In this document: piece by piece, positions 5,805 through 14,047 of the stretch
Position numbering within the stretch: the stretch's first letter is position 1
Layout: every line of letters begins with the position of its first letter
NCBI GenBank assembly: GCA_035457545.1
Contig: DATIBM010000243.1
Coordinates: 1 to 16,263, forward strand
Length of the DNA: 16,263 nucleotides
Source: Nitrospira_G sp035457545
Lineage (GTDB): Bacteria > Nitrospirota > Nitrospiria > Nitrospirales > Nitrospiraceae
Reading direction: 5' to 3'
Notes under the pieces: model-generated
The model's input: only the letters and a program-made list of their open reading frames with translations
Told to the model about the DNA's origin: nothing
Databases searched by the model: none
Translations under genes and position numbers: made by a program

Positions 5805-6971
5805 ATGAATAAAGAATTGATCGCGGTCATCGACGAAATCGGTCGTCAAAAGGGGATCGACAAGACGCGGGTGTTGAACGCCGTGGAATCCGCGCTCCAG
5901 ACCGCGGCCAAGAAGCGGTTCGGGCAAGGCGAGAACATCCACGTGGAGATCGACCCGAAGACCGGAGAAATTTCCGTGGTCTCGGTCAAGACCATCGTCG
6001 AGACCGTGACCAACCCGAAGGCCGAAATCTCGCTCCAGGAAGCGCGGAAAGTGGATGACGGGGCGGAGATCGGCGATGAAATCGGGTCCGTGATCGAGAT
6101 GGACGAGTTGGGCCGCATTGCCGCGCAGACGGCCAAGCAGGTGATCTTTCAGAAGGTGCGCGAAGCCGAATGGGAAGTGGTGCAGCGGGAATACTCCACC
6201 CGGCAAGGGGACCTCGTGAACGGCGTCATCATCGGGATGGAGCGGAAGAACTATATCGTCGATCTCGGCAAGACGGAGGCCATCCTGCCGATCCAGGAGC
6301 AAATTCCCCGCGAAACCTACCGGCGCGGCGATCGCATCAAGGCCATGTTGCTGGAGGTTCGCCGCACCCCGAAGGATGTGCAGGTGATCCTGACCAGGAC
6401 CCATCCACAGTTCGTGTCCAAGCTGTTCGAGCTGGAAGTGCCGGAGGTGACGGAGAAGATCGTCGAGATCAAAGGAATCGTCCGGGAGCCCGGCGACCGC
6501 ACCAAGATCGCCGTCTCGTCCCGGGACAAGGCGGTCGATCCGGTGGGGGCCTGCGTCGGCATCAAGGGCTCCCGTGTCCAAGCGGTGGTCCGCGAACTCC
6601 GGGGAGAAAAGATCGACATCGTGGCCTGGACGACCGATCCCAGGGTCTTCATCGCCGAAGCGTTGAACCCGGCCACGATCGAAAAAGTCGGCATCGACGA
6701 AGAGAAGAAATCCGCGCTGGTGGTGGTGGCCGACTCGCAGCTTTCCCTGGCGATCGGCAAGAACGGACAAAACGTGCGGCTCGCGGCCAAATTGACCGGG
6801 TGGAAGATCGACATCATCAGCGGGACCGAATACGAAAAGAAAAAGGTCGAACGGGATCGGGAGATCCGGGCGGCGCTGGCGGAGGAGGCGGCCGATCAGC
6901 GCGAGCAGGAGGAGGCGCGCGCCCAACGTGAGGCGGCCGAAGGGGCTGCGAAGGCCGAGGTGGCGGAATAG
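5805..6971 (+). CDS. nusA: Transcription termination/antitermination factor NusA
   Basis: NusA binds RNA polymerase and nascent RNA, and modulates pausing, termination and antitermination. The 388-residue protein shows the N-terminal polymerase-binding domain (1-130, beginning MNKELIAVIDEIGRQKGI), an S1 domain (about 134-196), KH1 with GIKGSR (252-257) and KH2 with IGKNGQN (317-323). It ends in a charged, alanine-rich tail (341-388) and lacks the two C-terminal acidic repeats of the enterobacterial form; this short architecture is common outside Gammaproteobacteria. The start is supported by AGGGTGG 6 bases upstream. It lies 55 bases after rimP and 78 before infB, the conserved order. NusA may act on the hairpins in this operon, but that is inference. 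Confidence 0.97.
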   Translation: MNKELIAVIDEIGRQKGIDKTRVLNAVESALQTAAKKRFGQGENIHVEIDPKTGEISVVSVKTIVETVTNPKAEISLQEARKVDDGAEIGDEIGSVIEMDELGRIAAQTAKQVIFQKVREAEWEVVQREYSTRQGDLVNGVIIGMERKNYIVDLGKTEAILPIQEQIPRETYRRGDRIKAMLLEVRRTPKDVQVILTRTHPQFVSKLFELEVPEVTEKIVEIKGIVREPGDRTKIAVSSRDKAVDPVGACVGIKGSRVQAVVRELRGEKIDIVAWTTDPRVFIAEALNPATIEKVGIDEEKKSALVVVADSQLSLAIGKNGQNVRLAAKLTGWKIDIISGTEYEKKKVERDREIRAALAEEAADQREQEEARAQREAAEGAAKAEVAE

Positions 6972-7049
6972 CGAGCCGAAAGTTTCCGTGCGGGTCGAAG
7001 ATGGATCTCCGCCGGGAGTTCCGGGGGTGAGTGAAGGAGCGGACGCTGC

Positions 7050-9650
7050 ATGCGCGTCTATGAAGTGGCCAAGAAAGTGGGCATGGAGAGCAAGGAGCTC
7101 ATGGCGGAGCTCAAGCGGATGGGTGTGCCCGTTGCGTCGCACAGCAGCGCCTTGGACGCGGATGTGGTCGCCCGGCTGCTCGCCAAGCTCGCGCCGCAGC
7201 AGGCGCAGACAGGCGCCGGCGCTGAGGACAGGGTGGCGCGTATGGGACGCGGAGGGGAAGGATTCCGACAGGAAGCCGATGGTGGAGGCGGACACGTGAA
7301 ATCAACAGGAGCGAAGGCAGGGGCTGTCAGTCTGGAGGAGCCGCCGAAACCGGACAAGCGCCGCATCCTCATTAAGAAGAAGAAGACGGAGGAGGAGATC
7401 GAGGCTGCCGCGGTTCCGGCGACGGAAACCGGACTCACGCATGCGCCGCCGCCCGACCTAGCCCACCCGGCTCCCGGGTCGTCGGCCACGGAGTCCGCGG
7501 CTGCTGCGCCGCCGGTCGAAGTTAAGCCAGACATCGCCCTGTCGCCGCCGCCAAGAATTCTGTCCCCTGCGCCGGCGGAATCGCTTGCGCCGGCGGCCCC
7601 GATTGAAGCGAAACCGGCCTCGATCGCGACCCCGGCTCTTGATGCGGTATCCGAGGCCGCGCTGGCCAAGAAGAAAGCCGAGGCGCTGTTTGAGGGAGGC
7701 GAAGCGAAGGGAGCGCGCGAGAAGGCGAAGAAAGTTCGAAAGCCGGGACGGGAGCGGGACGAAGAAGAGGCCCGAGCCAAGGAGGATGCGGCCCGGTGGG
7801 ATGATTTGCGGGCGATTTCGGTCCATCGGCGGGATGACCGTGTGCGCCATGCCGGGACGACGCCGGTCACGGAAATCACCAAGCCGAGAAAGAAGGGCAT
7901 CAAGTTGACCGCGGGCATGACGGTCAAGGAGTTTGCGGAGGCGGTGGGCCAACGCCCGGCCGACATCATGAAGAAGTTGATGGAAAGTGGGCAGATGCTG
8001 ACGCTCAATCAGAGCATGAACCTGGAGCTTGCCGGTTTGATCGCCGAGGAACTGGGCGTCAAGGTCGAGGTCACGGCCCCCAAGGCCGGGGAGGAATTGC
8101 TCGAAGAGGCCGCCATCTGGAAGGGGGAGGAAAAGCCGGAGCCGAGGCCGCCGGTCGTCACCATCATGGGGCACGTGGACCATGGCAAGACGTCCCTGTT
8201 GGACGCCATTCGTCAAACCAAGGTTGCGGAGCAGGAAGCGGGGGGCATCACCCAGCATATCGGAGCCTACTCCATCGAACTGCACGGCAAGCGCATCACG
8301 TTCCTGGACACACCCGGCCACGAAGCCTTCACGGCCATGCGCGCGAGAGGCGCCAAGGTCACGGATATCGTGATCCTGGTCGTGGCGGCGGACGACGGCG
8401 TGATGCCGCAAACGATTGAAGCCATCAATCACGCCACGGCGGCCAATGTGCCGATCATCGTCGCGATCAACAAGATCGACAAGCCCGAGGCCAATGTCGA
8501 ACGGGTCAAGCATGCGTTGGCGGAACACAATTTGATCTCGGAAGCCTGGGGCGGGCAGACGATCATGGTGGAGGTATCCGCCAAGAAGCGGCAGAACCTG
8601 GACCTGTTGCTGGAGATGGTGTTGCTTCAGGCGGACGTGCTGGAGTTGCGCGCCGATCCGCGCAAGCCGGCCAAGGGGACGGTGATCGAAGCGAGGCTGG
8701 ACCGGGGCCGGGGCCCGGTCGCCACCGTGTTGGTTCAAGAAGGGACGTTGAAGGTCGGGGACGCCTATGTGGTCGGGACATACAGCGGAAGGGTCCGCGC
8801 GCTGATCCCGGCGGCGGGCGTCAAGCTGACGGAAGCCGGTCCCTCGATGGCCGTCGGAGTCGTCGGGTTGACGGGCGTGCCGTCGGCGGGCGACACGTTC
8901 CTGGTCGTGAAGGACGAGCGGATGGCCCGCGAAATCGCCGAGTCCCGCGCGCAAAAACAGCGCGCCGCGGAGCTTGCCGGTCCGGCCAAGGTCAGCCTGG
9001 ACGATCTCTATGCGCGGATCAAGCAGGGCGACATCAAGGAACTGGCGTTGGTGATCAAGGCGGACGTCCAGGGCTCCTCGGAAGCCTTGGCGGTCGCGAT
9101 CGACAAGCTGCCGTCGGAGGTCGTGAAGCTCCGCGTCATCCACAACGGGGTCGGCGGCATTACCGAAACCGACGTGTTGCTCGCCGCGGCCTCGGGCGCC
9201 ATCGTCATCGGCTTCAATGTCCGGCCGGAACCCAAAGCCGCCGCGCTGGCGGAATCGGAGCGGGTCGATATCCGGCTCTATAGCGTGATCTATGACGCCA
9301 TTGCCGACATCAAGGCTGCGATGGAGGGCCTGCTTGAGCCGACGTTCAAGGAGCGGGTGCTGGGGCGCGCCGAAGTGCGCCAGGTGTTCAACGTGTCCAA
9401 GGCCGGGATTATCGCGGGCTGCTACGTGCTCGAAGGCACCATGACCCGCGCGAGCAGCGGGGTGCGGGTGGTCCGCGATCATGTGCCGGTCTATCAGGGC
9501 AAGCTGGCCTCGCTCCGCCGCTTCAAAGACGACGTACGGGAGGTCCAGCAGGGATACGAGTGCGGCATCGGCGTGGAAAATTTCAGCGATCTCAAAGCCG
9601 GGGACATTATCGAAAATTTCGTGTTGGATCGAATCGCCGCGAAGTTGTGA
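7050..9650 (+). CDS. infB: Translation initiation factor IF-2
   Basis: IF-2 is the GTPase that brings initiator tRNA to the 30S subunit and promotes subunit joining. The 866-residue protein begins with the conserved IF2N domain (MRVYEVAKKVGMESKEL), followed by a long Ala/Pro/Lys/Glu-rich linker (about 75-290) and a second IF2N-like segment (KLTAGMTVKEFAEAVGQRP). The G domain has G1 GHVDHGKT (374-381), G2 in GGITQHIGAY, G3 DTPGHEAF (from 420), G4 NKID (from 474) and G5 SAK (from 510). Beta-barrel domains and the IF-2 C-terminal domain complete it. GAAGGAG about 10 bases upstream supports the ATG. The low-complexity linker yields long antisense frames, which are artefacts. Confidence 0.97.
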   Translation: MRVYEVAKKVGMESKELMAELKRMGVPVASHSSALDADVVARLLAKLAPQQAQTGAGAEDRVARMGRGGEGFRQEADGGGGHVKSTGAKAGAVSLEEPPKPDKRRILIKKKKTEEEIEAAAVPATETGLTHAPPPDLAHPAPGSSATESAAAAPPVEVKPDIALSPPPRILSPAPAESLAPAAPIEAKPASIATPALDAVSEAALAKKKAEALFEGGEAKGAREKAKKVRKPGRERDEEEARAKEDAARWDDLRAISVHRRDDRVRHAGTTPVTEITKPRKKGIKLTAGMTVKEFAEAVGQRPADIMKKLMESGQMLTLNQSMNLELAGLIAEELGVKVEVTAPKAGEELLEEAAIWKGEEKPEPRPPVVTIMGHVDHGKTSLLDAIRQTKVAEQEAGGITQHIGAYSIELHGKRITFLDTPGHEAFTAMRARGAKVTDIVILVVAADDGVMPQTIEAINHATAANVPIIVAINKIDKPEANVERVKHALAEHNLISEAWGGQTIMVEVSAKKRQNLDLLLEMVLLQADVLELRADPRKPAKGTVIEARLDRGRGPVATVLVQEGTLKVGDAYVVGTYSGRVRALIPAAGVKLTEAGPSMAVGVVGLTGVPSAGDTFLVVKDERMAREIAESRAQKQRAAELAGPAKVSLDDLYARIKQGDIKELALVIKADVQGSSEALAVAIDKLPSEVVKLRVIHNGVGGITETDVLLAAASGAIVIGFNVRPEPKAAALAESERVDIRLYSVIYDAIADIKAAMEGLLEPTFKERVLGRAEVRQVFNVSKAGIIAGCYVLEGTMTRASSGVRVVRDHVPVYQGKLASLRRFKDDVREVQQGYECGIGVENFSDLKAGDIIENFVLDRIAAKL

Positions 9651-9681
9651 GCGCCGCGAAGCCGAGCGAAGGAGAGCGGCC

Positions 9682-9975
9682 TTGAGCGAACGCGGGGCAA
9701 TGTTGGGGCTTTGCACGGTGGAGCTGTTTTTCCCCAACGGACATTCGCTCAAGGAGAAGCGGCAGATTCTGCACAGTCTCAAGGATCGGCTGCGGAACCT
9801 GAACGTGTCGGTGGCGGAAATCGGCGACCAGGATCTGTGGCAAAAAGCCCTGCTGGGCATTGCCTGTGTGTCCAATGAGCGCGCGCACGTCACCAGCGTG
9901 TTGGATCAGGCGCTGAACATGATCCGAGGGGTGCCGACATTGGAAATCCTGCAATCGCGAATCGAGCTGCTCTGA
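9682..9975 (+). CDS. ylxP: YlxP/DUF503 family protein
   Basis: The 97-residue protein matches DUF503 (YlxP of Bacillus): the core reads GHSLKEKRQIL, then NVSVAEIGDQDLWQKALLGIACVSNE, and ends in a helix. Its place between infB and rbfA is the usual one in many phyla and suggests a role linked to ribosome assembly or initiation; the biochemical activity is not established. I use the TTG at 9682 because AAGGAGAG lies 5-8 bases before it; the in-frame ATG at 9700 (91 residues) starts exactly where homologues usually begin but is about 25 bases from that ribosome site. The protein is cytoplasmic with no signal. It lies 31 bases after infB. Confidence 0.87.
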   Translation: MSERGAMLGLCTVELFFPNGHSLKEKRQILHSLKDRLRNLNVSVAEIGDQDLWQKALLGIACVSNERAHVTSVLDQALNMIRGVPTLEILQSRIELL

Positions 9976-10038
9976 CGGAGCGCCGCGGAGCCACAGTTGT
10001 TGCGATGAGGATCATCGGCCGATCGTCCGCTGAACGAC

Positions 10039-10413
10039 ATGAAACCCGTCACCAAACGGGCCACGCGCGTGGCCGATCAGATTCGAATGGAAGTCGCGGA
10101 CATCTTGATGCGAAGGGTGCGGGACCCGCGCCTCCAGGCGGTCACGGTAACGGAGGTGTCCGTCACGAACGATCTCCGGCTCGCGCGGGTCTATTTCACT
10201 TCAGGATTGGATGGCGCGCCGGATCGGGAGATTGCGGCGGGACTGACCAAAGCGGCGGGATTCATTCGGTCGGAGCTGGGGCAACGGCTGGAATTGCGTT
10301 ACACCCCGGAGCTGGTCTTCTTTAAGGACGTCAGCGGGCCTCGGGGCGATCGTGTGCTGGCTCTGCTGGACGAGGTTCGACCGGTCCGGGATGAACCGCC
10401 AACGTCCGAGTAA
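10039..10413 (+). CDS. rbfA: 30S ribosome-binding factor RbfA
   Basis: RbfA binds the 30S subunit late in assembly and acts on the 16S 5' helix region and cold adaptation. The 124-residue protein has the type II KH-like fold with the family's conserved stretches: RVADQIRMEVADIL near the N-terminus, VRDPRLQAVTVTEVSVTNDLRLARVYFT in the middle, and LRYTPELVFFKD near the end. Its length is normal. No good Shine-Dalgarno precedes the ATG, so the start rests on homology, with possible reinitiation after ylxP 63 bases upstream. It lies in the order ylxP-rbfA-truB. Confidence 0.95.
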   Translation: MKPVTKRATRVADQIRMEVADILMRRVRDPRLQAVTVTEVSVTNDLRLARVYFTSGLDGAPDREIAAGLTKAAGFIRSELGQRLELRYTPELVFFKDVSGPRGDRVLALLDEVRPVRDEPPTSE

Positions 10414-10487
10414 GCCGAATGAGTCAAGTGAGCCTGGAAGGACGGAGCCGAGGGATGGAAGGCAGAGGGAGACAAGGGGCTGGCGTG

Positions 10488-11456
10488 ATGCCGGTTGAAG
10501 AGTGCAGGGCGGCTACGGCGCTCAGCGACGGTGTGCTGGCGGTCAACAAACCGGCCGGCTGGACGTCGCACGACGTGGTGGCCAAGCTGCGTCCCCTGTT
10601 TCACGGCCTCAAGGTCGGGCACGCAGGCACGCTTGACCCGGCCGCCACGGGGGTGCTGCCGATTTTGATCGGCCAGGCCACCCGCGTCGCCGAGTACCTC
10701 GTCGAGTGGGACAAAGAATATGAGACGGTGCTTCGACTCGGTCAGGTGACGGATACACAGGATGCCACAGGGGTGGTGCTTGAACGGCGGCCCGTCACCG
10801 GCATCACGCTCGAACGGGTTTGCGCGGAGGCAGCCCGGTTTGTGGGCCGGACGATGCAGGTCCCGCCGATGTATTCCGCAGTGAAGATCGCGGGCGTCCC
10901 GCTCTATCGGTCCGCGCGGGCCGGCCGGACGGTCGAACGGGAACCTCGGACGGTCATCATCCATCGGTTGGATGTGCTTGGCATGGACGGGCCCGACATT
11001 CGCCTCCGGGTGGTCTGCTCGAAGGGCACCTACATCCGCACACTCTGCGCCGATCTCGGCAATGCATTGGGACCGGGCGGGCATACGGCTCTGCTGGTGC
11101 GGACCAGGGTCGGCCCGCTGCACCTGGACCAGGCCAGAACCGTTGACTCGATCGTCGAGGGATGGGAAGCGGAGAAGGGACCGGCGCTGTCACTGGATCA
11201 GGCATTGAGTCTGTTCGCGGCGGGCACCGTCGATGAAGAGACCGCACGGCGGGCGCGGCATGGCATGCCGGTGCCGGTCAGGGCCGTCATCTGGACGCAG
11301 GAGGCGGCCGCTTCCTGCGGGGAAGTGGAACGGATGGTCCGAATTCACGATCCGCAGGGCCGGCTCCTGGGGCTGGGGCTTGCGGCGTCGCCAGACAATC
11401 CGGACGGGGTCATCCGCATGCGGAAAGTCTTTGCATCCAGTCGAACCGATTCATGA
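10488..11456 (+). CDS. truB: tRNA pseudouridine(55) synthase TruB
   Basis: TruB isomerises U55 of the T-loop in most tRNAs to pseudouridine. The 322-residue protein carries GHAGTLDPAATGVL with the catalytic Asp50, the preceding LAVNKPAGWTSHDVV, the YSAVKIAGVPLY motif and the RVVCSKGTYIRTLCADLG motif. A PUA-like region follows at the C-terminus. The start is uncertain: ATG 10488 is preferred for its AAGGGG ribosome site 8 bases upstream and because homologues begin there; an in-frame ATG at 10419, only 5 bases after the rbfA stop, would add 23 residues of unlikely composition. The short distance suggests coupling with rbfA. rpsO starts 25 bases after its stop. Confidence 0.93.
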   Translation: MPVEECRAATALSDGVLAVNKPAGWTSHDVVAKLRPLFHGLKVGHAGTLDPAATGVLPILIGQATRVAEYLVEWDKEYETVLRLGQVTDTQDATGVVLERRPVTGITLERVCAEAARFVGRTMQVPPMYSAVKIAGVPLYRSARAGRTVEREPRTVIIHRLDVLGMDGPDIRLRVVCSKGTYIRTLCADLGNALGPGGHTALLVRTRVGPLHLDQARTVDSIVEGWEAEKGPALSLDQALSLFAAGTVDEETARRARHGMPVPVRAVIWTQEAAASCGEVERMVRIHDPQGRLLGLGLAASPDNPDGVIRMRKVFASSRTDS

Positions 11457-11481
11457 ATGGGAGAAAAGGGGAGGCAGAGTC

Positions 11482-11751
11482 ATGGCATTAGCGAAGGAAG
11501 CCAAGAGCGAGTTGATCGGACACTATCGCCGGAGCGACGACGACACGGGATCGCCCGAGGTCCAGATAGCGATCCTGACCAACCGGATTGCGTATCTCAC
11601 TGAGCATTTCAAGCTTCACAAGAAAGATCACCATTCGCGCCGCGGGTTGTTGCAGATGGTCGGCCGCCGGCGACGGTTACTGGACTATCTGCGCCGGGTT
11701 GACGGAGATCGCTATCGGGCGGTCTGCGATCGTCTCGGCATCCGCAAATAG
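11482..11751 (+). CDS. rpsO: 30S ribosomal protein S15
   Basis: The 89-residue protein has the standard length of S15, a primary binder of 16S rRNA (helices 20-22) and part of the B4 intersubunit bridge. Conserved segments are DTGSPEVQIAILTNRI, LTEHFKLHKKDHHSRRGL and VGRRRRLLDYL, ending in RLGIRK. The start is fixed by GGGGAGG 8 bases before ATG 11482; a longer open frame upstream is not real. It lies 25 bases after truB and 161 before pnp, the classic order. In E. coli S15 represses its own translation through its leader; no such pseudoknot can be assigned here by eye. Confidence 0.97.
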   Translation: MALAKEAKSELIGHYRRSDDDTGSPEVQIAILTNRIAYLTEHFKLHKKDHHSRRGLLQMVGRRRRLLDYLRRVDGDRYRAVCDRLGIRK

Positions 11752-11763
11752 CGGTACACATCC

Positions 11764-11799
11764 GGTGTCCTGACGCCTCGTTGCGCAGGCGCCGTCACC
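11764..11799 (+). promoter_or_regulatory. Hairpin directly after rpsO
   Basis: GGTG and TGACGCCT on the left arm pair imperfectly with AGGCG and TCACC on the right arm (11764-11799), with bulges. It begins 13 bases after the rpsO stop. There is no T-run, so it is more likely a processing or 3'-end protecting stem of the rpsO message than an intrinsic terminator. Confidence 0.35.
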
Positions 11800-11817
11800 A
11801 TGCTGCCCACAGGTGAA

Positions 11818-11880
11818 CACGGACATAGACTCACCCGCACCGGCTTCCGACGCGGAGGCGGGGGTGAGTCTATCTCTGTG
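11818..11880 (+). promoter_or_regulatory. Long hairpin in the pnp leader, possible RNase III target
   Basis: The perfect 12-bp stem ATAGACTCACCC/GGGTGAGTCTAT (11825-11836 with 11862-11873) is extended outward by CACGGA/TCTGTG with a wobble pair (11818-11823 with 11875-11880), and inward by GCTTCCG/CGGAGGC (11843-11849 with 11853-11859). No U-run follows. It lies 32 bases before the pnp start. In E. coli a comparable stem-loop in the pnp leader is cut by RNase III and allows PNPase to repress its own message; the same role here is inferred from position and shape. Confidence 0.65.
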
Positions 11881-11912
11881 GGCATCTGTAGGGCAGGAAA
11901 GGAGCACCTACA

Positions 11913-14024
11913 ATGGTCCATACAGTTGAGGTAGAGGTCGCGGGAAAGCGACTCCGTTTGGAAACCGGCCGCATGGCCAAACAAGCCGACGGGGCGGTCG
12001 TGGCGACGTACGGGGACAGCGTCATCCTCGCCACGGCCGTCGCGGCGCAGACAGTCAAGCCGGGAGTGAACTTTCTCCCGCTGACCGTCGATTATCAGGA
12101 ACGCGCCTATGCCGCGGGCAAGATCCCGGGCGGGTATTTCAAGCGCGAAGGCCGGCCGTCCGAGAAGGAGGTGCTGGTCAGCCGCCTGATCGACCGGCCC
12201 ATCCGGCCCCTGTTCCCGGAAGGCTACTATTACGAAACGCAGGTGATCGCGTCGGTGTTGTCCGCGGACAAGACCGGGACGACGGACATCGTCTCGATCA
12301 TTGCCGCATCCGCCGCGCTGGCGGTGTCGTCGATTCCGTTCGAGAAGCCCGTCGCCGGCGTGAAGATCGGGCGGCTCAACGGGCAATTCATCGTAAACCC
12401 GGATCTGGAGACATTGGAGAGCGGCGATTTGAACCTGGTGGTCGCGGGCACCGAGGATGCGGTGATGATGGTGGAGGCCGGCGCCAATGAATTGCCGGAA
12501 TCCGTCATGCTCGATGCGATCGAACTGGCCCATGCCGAAATCAAGAAGATCGTCGCCGCGATCCATGCCTTGCGGCGGGAAGCCGGGAAGCCGAAGCGAG
12601 TCGTCGAAGTGGAGACCGTCGATCCGGCGTTGGTCGAGCAGGTGCGCGCGCTCGTGATCGGGCCGATGCGGGAAGCCATTCTGATTCCCGACAAGTTGGC
12701 CCGCCAGGAGCGGCTCGACGAGATTTGCGATGAGGCCGCGGAGCGGCTGAAGTCCGAGGACGATCCCAAACGCGAACACTTCGTCCGTCTGGCGTTCGAG
12801 CAGATCGAATATCACGAGGTGCGGCACAGCATCCTGGAGCGGGGGGTGCGGGCCGACGGAAGGGGGACCACCGACATCCGTCCCATCACCTGCGAAGTGG
12901 GCATCCTGCCGCGGACGCACGGCTCGGCGCTCTTTACCCGGGGTGAAACGCAGAGTCTCGCAGTGGCGACGCTGGGCACGACCGAGGACGAGCAGCGGAT
13001 CGACGCCTTGGAAGGCGAATACAGCCGGGCCTTCATGCTTCATTACAATTTTCCCCCGTTCAGCGTGGGTGAGGCGAAGCCGCTGCGGTCGCCGGGGCGG
13101 CGGGAAGTGGGGCACGGGGCGTTGGCCGAGCGCGCGCTCAAGGCGGTGATTCCGGGGAAACAGGCCTTTCCCTATACGCTCCGGCTGGTGTCGGACGTGC
13201 TGGAATCCAACGGTTCATCGTCCATGGCCTCCGTGTGCGGCGGGACCTTGGCGCTCATGGACGCCGGCGTGCCGATCAAGGAGCCGGTCGCGGGCATTGC
13301 CATGGGACTGATCAAGGAAGGCGACCGGGCGGTGGTGCTGTCCGACATCCTGGGCCTTGAAGACCATTTGGGCGACATGGATTTCAAGGTGACCGGCACC
13401 AAGAACGGCGTGACCGCGCTTCAAATGGACATCAAGATCGGGGGAATCACGCCCGCGCTCATGCGGCAGGCGCTGGAACAGGCGCGCGTGGGACGGCTGC
13501 ACATCCTCGACAAGATGTTGAGCACCTTGAGCGCGCCTCGAAAGAATCTCTCGCCCTTCGCGCCGCGCATCTTCACGCTCAAGATCAAGCAGGACAAAAT
13601 CCGGGACGTGATCGGCCCGGGCGGCAAGACCATCCGGTCGATCATTGCGGAGACCGGCGTCAAGATCAACGTCGAGGATTCGGGCGACGTGTCTATTGCC
13701 TCGGCCGACGAGGCGTCGGCGCAGAAGGCGATCGAGATGATCAATCGGCTGACGGCCGAGGTCGAGGTCGGCAAGGTCTATCTCGGCACGGTGCGCAAGA
13801 TCATGGACTTCGGCGCGTTCGTCGAGGTGCTGCCTGGCACGGACGGCCTCGTCCATATCTCCCAGCTCGCCCATCACCGGGTGAAATCGGTGTCGGACGA
13901 GGTGAAGGAGGGGGAGCAGATCCTGGTGAAGGTCCTGGAGATCGATAAGCAAGGGAAGATCCGGTTGAGTCGCAAGGAAGCGATGGCGGCGCCGTCCGGG
14001 GCGCCCGCCGGAACCTCGGTTTGA
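11913..14024 (+). CDS. pnp: Polyribonucleotide nucleotidyltransferase (PNPase)
   Basis: PNPase degrades RNA 3' to 5' using phosphate and can add tails; it forms a trimeric ring and works in the degradosome and in small-RNA stability. The 703-residue protein has the complete order: first RNase PH domain, an all-alpha linker, second RNase PH domain with the catalytic aspartates Asp484 and Asp490 in EDHLGDMDFKV, a KH domain with the GPGG loop (568-571), and an S1 domain (about 620-690) ending in GKIRLSRKEA. AAGGAG 8 bases before ATG 11913 supports the start. Its leader carries a long hairpin. Its TGA overlaps a TTG of the next frame, but that is not the next start. Confidence 0.98.
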   Translation: MVHTVEVEVAGKRLRLETGRMAKQADGAVVATYGDSVILATAVAAQTVKPGVNFLPLTVDYQERAYAAGKIPGGYFKREGRPSEKEVLVSRLIDRPIRPLFPEGYYYETQVIASVLSADKTGTTDIVSIIAASAALAVSSIPFEKPVAGVKIGRLNGQFIVNPDLETLESGDLNLVVAGTEDAVMMVEAGANELPESVMLDAIELAHAEIKKIVAAIHALRREAGKPKRVVEVETVDPALVEQVRALVIGPMREAILIPDKLARQERLDEICDEAAERLKSEDDPKREHFVRLAFEQIEYHEVRHSILERGVRADGRGTTDIRPITCEVGILPRTHGSALFTRGETQSLAVATLGTTEDEQRIDALEGEYSRAFMLHYNFPPFSVGEAKPLRSPGRREVGHGALAERALKAVIPGKQAFPYTLRLVSDVLESNGSSSMASVCGGTLALMDAGVPIKEPVAGIAMGLIKEGDRAVVLSDILGLEDHLGDMDFKVTGTKNGVTALQMDIKIGGITPALMRQALEQARVGRLHILDKMLSTLSAPRKNLSPFAPRIFTLKIKQDKIRDVIGPGGKTIRSIIAETGVKINVEDSGDVSIASADEASAQKAIEMINRLTAEVEVGKVYLGTVRKIMDFGAFVEVLPGTDGLVHISQLAHHRVKSVSDEVKEGEQILVKVLEIDKQGKIRLSRKEAMAAPSGAPAGTSV

Positions 14025-14047
14025 GCCTATCCGCCGAAGGGGTCCAG

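Noticed and set aside
5799..7295. A 498-codon minus-strand open frame opposite nusA
   Set aside because: It has the same antisense artefact pattern: composition dominated by Asp, His, Leu and Arg, and full overlap with a certain gene.
7458..9893. An 811-codon open frame on the minus strand opposite infB
   Set aside because: It lies antisense to a certain gene in high-GC DNA, where third-position bias leaves the opposite strand open. Its product is low complexity (rich in Arg, His, Asp) and has no ribosome site or family.
11712..13115. A 467-codon minus-strand open frame opposite pnp
   Set aside because: It is antisense to PNPase and crosses the structured rpsO-pnp gap; no plausible protein.
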